Assembly: GCA_037954325.1 (NCBI GenBank)
Contig: JBBMNZ010000030.1
Coordinates: 2,713,501-2,777,500, forward strand
DNA length: 64,000 nucleotides
Direction: 5' to 3'
Origin: Fistularia commersonii
Lineage: Eukaryota > Chordata > Actinopteri > Syngnathiformes > Fistulariidae
Positions 59,754-64,000 of this stretch are shown here, piece after piece (position 1 is the first letter of the stretch; each line of letters starts with the position of its first letter). The position numbers and the translations under genes were made by a program. Under the pieces are notes generated by a model. That model was not told the origin of the DNA, did not search any database, and saw only the letters and a program-made list of their open reading frames with translations.

Positions 59754-61740
59754 GAAATCCGGTCCATTCTAGCCTTTTTCTCAATGCATTGGACTCGTCC
59801 TGCTACGAGACACAACATCACGTGTCAAACTCAAGGCCCGCGGGCCAAATGTTGCCCGCCACCTCATTTTATGTGGTCCGCGAGAACATCTTAAAAGGTC
59901 TAATTGTCTTGAAATAAATAAGTCAAACGCCATTTGATTGTAGTGTATCCACTGACACCAAACACGGAGCTAAGTATGCCCAAGTTAGCAACACAGCTGG
60001 CACAAGAGACACGCAGCTACATAGCTTTTTTTCATTAGGATTCAGGGATTCAAGACTTTTATTGTCATTACACAGAGTGCAATGAAATTTAGAGACAAAA
60101 ACAACCTCAAAAAGCAAACAATACAACAATAGCAGCATCTCTGGGTTAGAAATATAAGAGAAAAAAATATAAGACTAAAAAAATATATACAAAAAAACAT
60201 ATATATATTTATATATTTATCTATTTATATATAAAATATATATATATATATATATTTGCATACAGATTATATATATATGTATATATGTATATATACATAT
60301 ATATATTGTGTACAGATTTTTAGTCTTATATTTTTTCTCTCAAAAAAACCAAAAAAATGTATATATACATATATTTTTTGTATATATATTTTTAGTCCTA
60401 AAAATAAAAAAAAGTTAAATATATATGTATATATACATGTATATATATATTTTTTTGGGGGGGGGTTGAAATTAGTAATAAATTCAGAGTTTTTTAACAT
60501 TAAAGAGTGGTTACCTGTATTTTACATTACATTTGGTTCCATGTAGTTCCGTTTATACTGTTACCGTTATATGTGGACCTACGAAGGCAACCGTTATGCT
60601 GACGTGTTCCTCGGTGAAAATGAATTTTAACACCCTCGCTTTAGGTGGACAAAATGTTTCTCAGCGCAGAATGAAGCCTCATGTCGCGGTAACTGCTTAT
60701 TAAAAAAGTGAGAGTGAAATTTCCCTTCTGACAACGAAAACCTTTCATTTCCCCGTAATCCCAGCGAGTGTGTATGAACATCAATCTCCTCCTCGCCAGG
60801 TGAACAGTGTGTCGGCGCGAGAGCAGCTGGCCCAGAGCATCAGGGATCTGACGGCGGCTCTGGCCGAGCGCCACGCCTCGCTCACCCAGGCGCTGGAGGC
60901 GACGCGGCAGAAGCGCGGCGAGGCTCTGGCCGCCCAGGTGGCGGAGAGGCGCGGCCTGCTGGAGCACGCCGGGCTGATGGCGTTCACCCAGGAGCTGCTG
61001 AAAGAGACGGACCAGCCCTGCTTTGTGCAAGCCGCACGCCAGACTCACAACAGGTGCACGCCGCCGTCTTCATACCCGCGGGTGAATTGTGTTATTGACA
61101 CACAGCTGAAGATAAAAACAACACACACCTGTCGCCTACAGCTAACAAACCACATGCTAAATGATCTCTGCTAATAGGGTGCTATCACACCTTGCACTTG
61201 CAGAGGCCCTTACACGAGATTGCATTCTCACACACACACACACACACACATACACACACACTGGACCCTGCGATAAGGGATCTGATTCTTTTTAATGAGA
61301 ATTCTCACTGAAAATGGACGTTAGAGAAAACTGCAGCTTTTGTTTTATCTTGAAATGCAAGGAGGGTAAAGGTTTGCCTTTAGAGAGGAGATAAAGAAAA
61401 CACACTCATGTCGCTAACTCCATCATCTATTTTTATCCTTGCTAATCTCAGCCCATTGGCATCCTGCTTATTTTTGTTTATTTTTGTCATTGTCTCTGTT
61501 TATGTTCCTATCCTTGTCGTTTTGGTTGTTTATTCTCACCCTTGTTGTTTTTTTTTCCATTCTGTTGTCTTGTTGTTGTTGTTGTTGTTCTCTCTGCTGT
61601 CTTTTTATTTGTGGATGTCTTTTGCTATCTTTTAATTGTCTTCTAATAATTTCTATTTCTATTTATATTCATATTTATTGATACTATAACTGTTACACTA
61701 CTGTGACAAAAGAATTTCCCCTATGGGGATCAATCAAGTT

Positions 61741-61771
<31 letters not shown>

Positions 61772-62813
61772 TCTTAACAGCTAACAAACTACATGCTGAA
61801 TGAAATGCATTCTCACACACACTCACGCACATACACACACACTGGACCCCGCTTTAAGGGATATGATTCTTTTTAATGAGAATTCTCACAGAAAATGGAC
61901 TTGAGAGGAAAACTGCAGCTTTTATTTTATTTTAAAAGCTAATGAGGCTAAAGGTTTGCGTTTAGAGAGGAGTTGCTAACAGCTAACTAACTAGATCTCC
62001 GCTAATAGGGTGCTATCACACCTTGCACTTTGCAGAGTGCCTTACATAAGATTGCATACACACACACACACACACACACACATTATGTGGAGGTGCCATG
62101 CCATGCAATGTCCTGCCCAAGGACCCTTCAGCGTGCAGACAGGAGGAGTTGGATATGGAACCAGTGGATCCGGAGCCGCCCCCACATGGCCGTTCTTGTG
62201 GAAAACGCTGTCTCCGTCTGCTTGGCTCTCTCTGCCGGCCGCCCTCCTCCTCCTCACTCCTGCGCTCTCCGTCCGCGCCAGGTTCAGCAAGGCGATCGAC
62301 AACCTCCAGCATTTCGCTCTGGACGCCGACCCGTCCTTCAGACACTTCCAGCTGGACGTCTCCAAAGAACTCAAGCTGCTGACGGAGTTGAACTTCATCC
62401 AGGGTGAGGGAGGCGCCGTGCCGTGAGGAAGACGTAGAATAAGCAATAAATCTTAAAACGTGTGTTTCGCGCAGCTCCTTTGGCTCCGGTGATCGACACC
62501 CAGCACACCCTGGCCTACGACCAGCTCTTCCTGTGCTGGCGGTTGCCGCCGGAATCCACGCCCGCCTGGCACTTCACCGTGGAGTACCGCCGCCGAGGTG
62601 TGGTACCCGGAGGCGCGTCCAGAGGCGGGATCAGGGGAGGGCTGGCCGCCGCTCGCTGGGGCTGGCAGCGGCTGGACGAGGTGAGCGGAACCAGCACGGT
62701 GATCGACAGGCTGGAGATGGACAGCGTGTACGTGCTGCGGGTGAGAGGCTGCAACAAGGCCGGCTATGGGGAGTACAGTGAGGAGGTGTACCTGCACACG
62801 CCGCCCGCACCAG
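51822..62813 (+). CDS. trim46: Tripartite motif protein 46 (microtubule-associated TRIM, neuronal), 3' exons beyond window
   Basis: In mammals TRIM46 bundles uniform-polarity microtubules in the proximal axon. Nine exons are visible: 51822-51881, 55244-55505, 55586-55775, 57460-57658, 58892-59038, 59248-59343, 60800-61053, 62282-62403 and 62475-62813. All have GT-AG ends and consistent phase. Exon 1 (MDGMDLKAASSTMEALARLS) aligns with the human MDALVRIS segment. Exon 2 begins the RING (CPVC, then CLHSVCLMC) and a Pro-rich linker; exon 3 completes it (MFPCAPC, VELGEKGL). Exon 4 is B-box 1 (CQFCKPP, FCNECFKLYHPWGT) and exon 5 is B-box 2 (CTEHDQ, CRSCQRLLCPLCKLRRVHSG). Exons 6-7 are coiled coil, exons 7-8 the COS box (ELLKETDQPCFVQAA), and exon 9 fibronectin III (SVYVLRVRGCNKAGYGEYSE). 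The B30.2/SPRY domain is outside the window. TRIM36 is the closest alternative, but CFKLYHPWGTPRAQHE and the FN3 sequence favour TRIM46. Confidence 0.95.
51937..51958. repeat. (GT)n microsatellite in trim46 intron 1
   Basis: An eleven-unit GT run lies 55 bp after the exon 1 donor. A CA run lies further on at 52431-52453. Confidence 0.85.
52587..52610 (+). CDS. trim46: Possible alternative first coding exon of trim46
   Basis: An ATG at 52587 opens the eight codons MAPRFQVK, followed at once by a good donor, GTAAGG. The phase is 0, the same as exon 1, so it could splice directly to the RING exon at 55244. It lies in a GC-rich stretch downstream of exon 1. No transcript evidence is available, and the coding potential is too short to judge by itself. 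Confidence 0.3.
53285..53544. mobile_element. Palindromic Tc1-type MITE in trim46 intron 1
   Basis: The ends ACAGGACTG and the reverse complement of CGTCCTGT match. Near each end is the inverted pair TTCTTTATCTTCTGTAATGC and GCATTACAGAAGATAAAGAA. TA occurs at both borders. The 260-bp element is non-coding and resembles a palindromic family common in fish. Confidence 0.8.
54455..54720 (+). mobile_element. Retroposon 3' region, family B, in trim46 intron 1
   Basis: The sequence shares CATTAGCATCCT, GTTGTTTATTCTCACC, CTATTTTTATCCTTGTTGTT and GTGCTGCTGTGA with copies at 55.86 and 61.43 kb. It runs into TATCTTA-type repeats. No coding region is present. Confidence 0.65.
54690..55218. repeat. Pentanucleotide array (TCTTA/TCTCA, then CTTAA) next to trim46 exon 2
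   Basis: More than 500 bp of imperfect pentanucleotide repeats, changing from TCTTA/TCTCA to CTCAA and then (CTTAA)n. It ends about 25 bp before the exon 2 acceptor. It appears to be an expanded tail of the preceding retroposon. Confidence 0.88.
55780..55807. repeat. (AC)n microsatellite immediately after the trim46 exon 3 donor
   Basis: The repeat starts four bases into the intron, directly after GTGAG. Confidence 0.9.
55860..56330 (+). mobile_element. Retroposon 3' region, family B, with long (TCTTA)n tail, in trim46 intron 3
   Basis: Its core ends GTGACAAAAGAATTTTCCCT then ATGGGGATCATTAAA. An uninterrupted tail of TCTTA/TCTCA pentamers follows to about 56310. It is closely similar to the 61.43-61.78 kb copy. 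Confidence 0.75.
56835..56960 (+). mobile_element. Repeat family C copy 1 (hAT-like short element)
   Basis: Contains GTGTCAAACTCAAGGCCCGC then GGGCC, GGCCCGC and AAATAAATAAGTCAAAC. The same blocks recur at about 59363 and 59818 in the same orientation. A similar sequence is widespread in vertebrates as non-autonomous hAT-type repeats; the family assignment is from memory. Confidence 0.65.
58436..58580 (-). mobile_element. Retroposon 3'-tail fragment, family B, minus orientation, in trim46 intron 4
   Basis: ATAAGATAAACTTTATTGAT followed by CCCTATAGGGG and TTTGTCACA is the reverse complement of the family B end. AAATAAATATGAATATAAA follows, as in the 47.2 kb copy. Confidence 0.68.
59363..59495 (+). 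mobile_element. Repeat family C copy 2, in trim46 intron 6
   Basis: Shares GTGTCAAACTCAAGGCCCGC, GGGCCAAATG, AAATAAATAAGTCAAAC and TTGCAGTG with the neighbouring copies. It starts about 20 bp after the exon 6 donor. Confidence 0.65.
59707..59752. repeat. (CA)n microsatellite in trim46 intron 6
   Basis: About 22 CA units. Confidence 0.92.
59818..59955 (+). mobile_element. Repeat family C copy 3, in trim46 intron 6
   Basis: Contains CACGTGTCAAACTCAAGGCC, GGGCCAAATG, GAAATAAATAAGTCAAACGC and GATTGTAGTG. It lies 320 bp beyond copy 2 in the same orientation, with a CA run between. Confidence 0.65.
60049..60095 (-). mobile_element. Retroposon tail fragment
   Basis: ATTCAAGACTTTTATTGTCA followed by TTACACAGAGTGCAATGAAA is a sequence that recurs as a LINE/SINE 3' end in fish genomes. 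Only the tail is seen. Confidence 0.5.
60170..60460. repeat. (TA)n/(TATG)n low-complexity tract in trim46 intron 6
   Basis: Nearly 300 bp of ATATATATGTATATA-type sequence with several short palindromes, broken by A and G homopolymers. Confidence 0.85.
61140..62082. repeat. Tandem duplication in trim46 intron 7 (two and a half units), split by a retroposon
   Basis: Unit A (61140-61390) and unit B (61779-61972) share CTAACAAAC, CATTCTCACACACAC, ATTCTTTTTAATGAGAATTC, AAACTGCAGCTTTT and AAAGGTTTGC..TTTAGAGAGGAG. A third partial unit (61976-62082) repeats GCTAATAGGGTGCTATCACA then CCTTGCACTT. A family B retroposon (61430-61778) separates A and B. Confidence 0.8.
61430..61778 (+). mobile_element. 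Retroposon 3' region, family B, with TATCTTA tail, in trim46 intron 7
   Basis: Blocks GTTGTTTATTCTCACC, CTACTGTGACAAAAGAATTT and CCCCTATGGGGATCAAT match the 55.86 kb copy. It ends in five TATCT pentamers. Confidence 0.75.
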
Positions 62814-64000
62814 GTGAGGAGCTGGAGTCCTACATCAGAGCTTATTGCTGAACTTTTCCAAATCCGGAACATGGTGCGTTGTGACGGATCATCACCTCAC
62901 CGTGGTTCCCTGGATGGTGTCGATTTTCTCGTATTGTATGATGAAATGATGAGTTTGGTTTTTTTTTTGTCCTCGTAAATATTATAATCAAAGATTGTAA
63001 CGGACAGAAGATCGAATCTCGGCTCCGCGGACGTCCGGGGTGCAGCCGTCTCCCGTCCTCGGCAACGTTAGGCAGAGAATTGAAATGTGAAATGTGAAAT
63101 TGTGAAACAGCAAAGATAATTGCATTTTAAGTTTGGATCAGCCAAGTATTTTGTGTCTGGTGCCATTAAGTTTTGGGAGGTCGTGACCTGGAGAGAGTTC
63201 TGGAGTCGAGTGGGACCCACAGCCACAAGAGAGGCCTCTGGCGCCCTCTAGTGGTCACACAGGAAACTGCAGTTTACCAACAAATCAGAATCTGAAAGTT
63301 TTTCTGATTCTGGCTCTGAAAAATACATTAAGATGGGAGGTCAAAAAAATGGAAAAATTAAAGTATGAAAGTATGAAAAAAGTATGAAAGTGACTTCATC
63401 CTCTGAGGTGCTAAAAAGAATAGGAGTTGAGGAAGTCCTTATTTATCATTCAGACCGTAGAGACGTATTCGGAGCACTGTGTAACTCATTCTCTTTCTTT
63501 CTTTTTTTTTTTTTTTTGCCCATCCCCAACTTTCTTCTTGTCTCCATTCTCCACCTCACCTTTCAGCACACCTCCGTCCACTTGGTTTCCTCATCCTCCC
63601 TTTGCATTTCACAGCTTTGTACTTGCCATCCTCTTCCGTGCTTCCTCCACGCCGCCGGCCCACGCGACACCCGCAGAACGTAAGGAGCGCATCCACATTA
63701 CGAATCCACCGCCCCATCCCGGCACCACTGTGTTACTCTCCTTCTCTTTTCACCCCATTTGTGTTCATCCCGCGCTCCTCCACCTCCATCTCCGCACCCG
63801 TTCGACTCCCTCTTATGAGGTCCGTCCCGGCGGCGACAAGGTTTGCTCTTTGTTAAGGCGTCAGGCTTAACAACATGGATCCCGTTCGGATCCAGGGTTC
63901 GTTGTTGTTTTTTTGTTTGTTTATGAAAAACTGGTGAAGCCGAGTGATCCGGTGACCCGTCCCGCCCCCCCGAGCCCGACCCCTCCTTGTTTCCCCGGAG
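62814..64000. other. trim46 intron after the FN3 exon (no further exon recognised)
   Basis: I find no sequence resembling the B30.2/SPRY exons up to the window edge. Contents are a CTCF-like motif at 63240-63256, a T run at 63501-63518, and CT-rich sequence at 63530-63800 whose open frames are low-complexity. Confidence 0.6.

Noticed and set aside
63384..63870. Two frames near the right edge considered as trim46 SPRY exons
   Set aside because: CT-rich low-complexity translation with no similarity to the B30.2 domain.

Overview
The window is vertebrate nuclear DNA, almost certainly from a teleost fish with a fairly compact genome. It holds intron-containing genes with GT-AG splice sites, some introns of only 67-90 bp, very frequent CA/TG microsatellites, and several repeat types common in teleosts. 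Nothing prokaryotic, plasmid-like or viral was recognised. Most open reading frames beyond the genes below are antisense shadows or translated simple repeats.

Five protein-coding genes can be rebuilt exon by exon. (1) 1-3961, minus: the 5' two-thirds of an SK-type calcium-activated potassium channel gene (KCNN family), cut by the left edge. (2) 8007-20176, plus: a complete 10-exon alpha7-type nicotinic acetylcholine receptor gene, head-to-head with the channel gene. (3) 31216-41026, minus: complete snx27 in 13 coding exons. (4) 48503-50293, minus: a small S100 (S100A1-like) calcium-binding protein gene, with a non-coding first exon and TATA box. (5) 51822 to the right edge, plus: nine exons of trim46 (RING, B-boxes, coiled coil, COS, FN3); the B30.2/SPRY exons lie beyond the window.

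Gene content resembles human chromosome 1q21-q22, where KCNN3, SNX27, the S100A cluster and TRIM46 lie, but with an alpha7-like receptor gene added. The products are neuronal or trafficking proteins: an SK channel and a calcium-permeable receptor, an endosomal recycling adaptor, a calcium sensor and a microtubule-organising TRIM protein. No operon-like relationship is implied.

The non-coding DNA between and within genes carries LINE remnants, several miniature DNA-transposon families, a foldback element with a clear 5-bp target-site duplication, a compound AAT satellite array, pentanucleotide arrays derived from retroposon tails, and several CTCF-like motifs that all point the same way. The most unusual structural signals are dinucleotide repeats directly abutting splice sites, notably a complementary TG/AC pair enclosing receptor exon 4 and a donor site embedded in a GT run at exon 8. 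No entirely new biological system was recognised.
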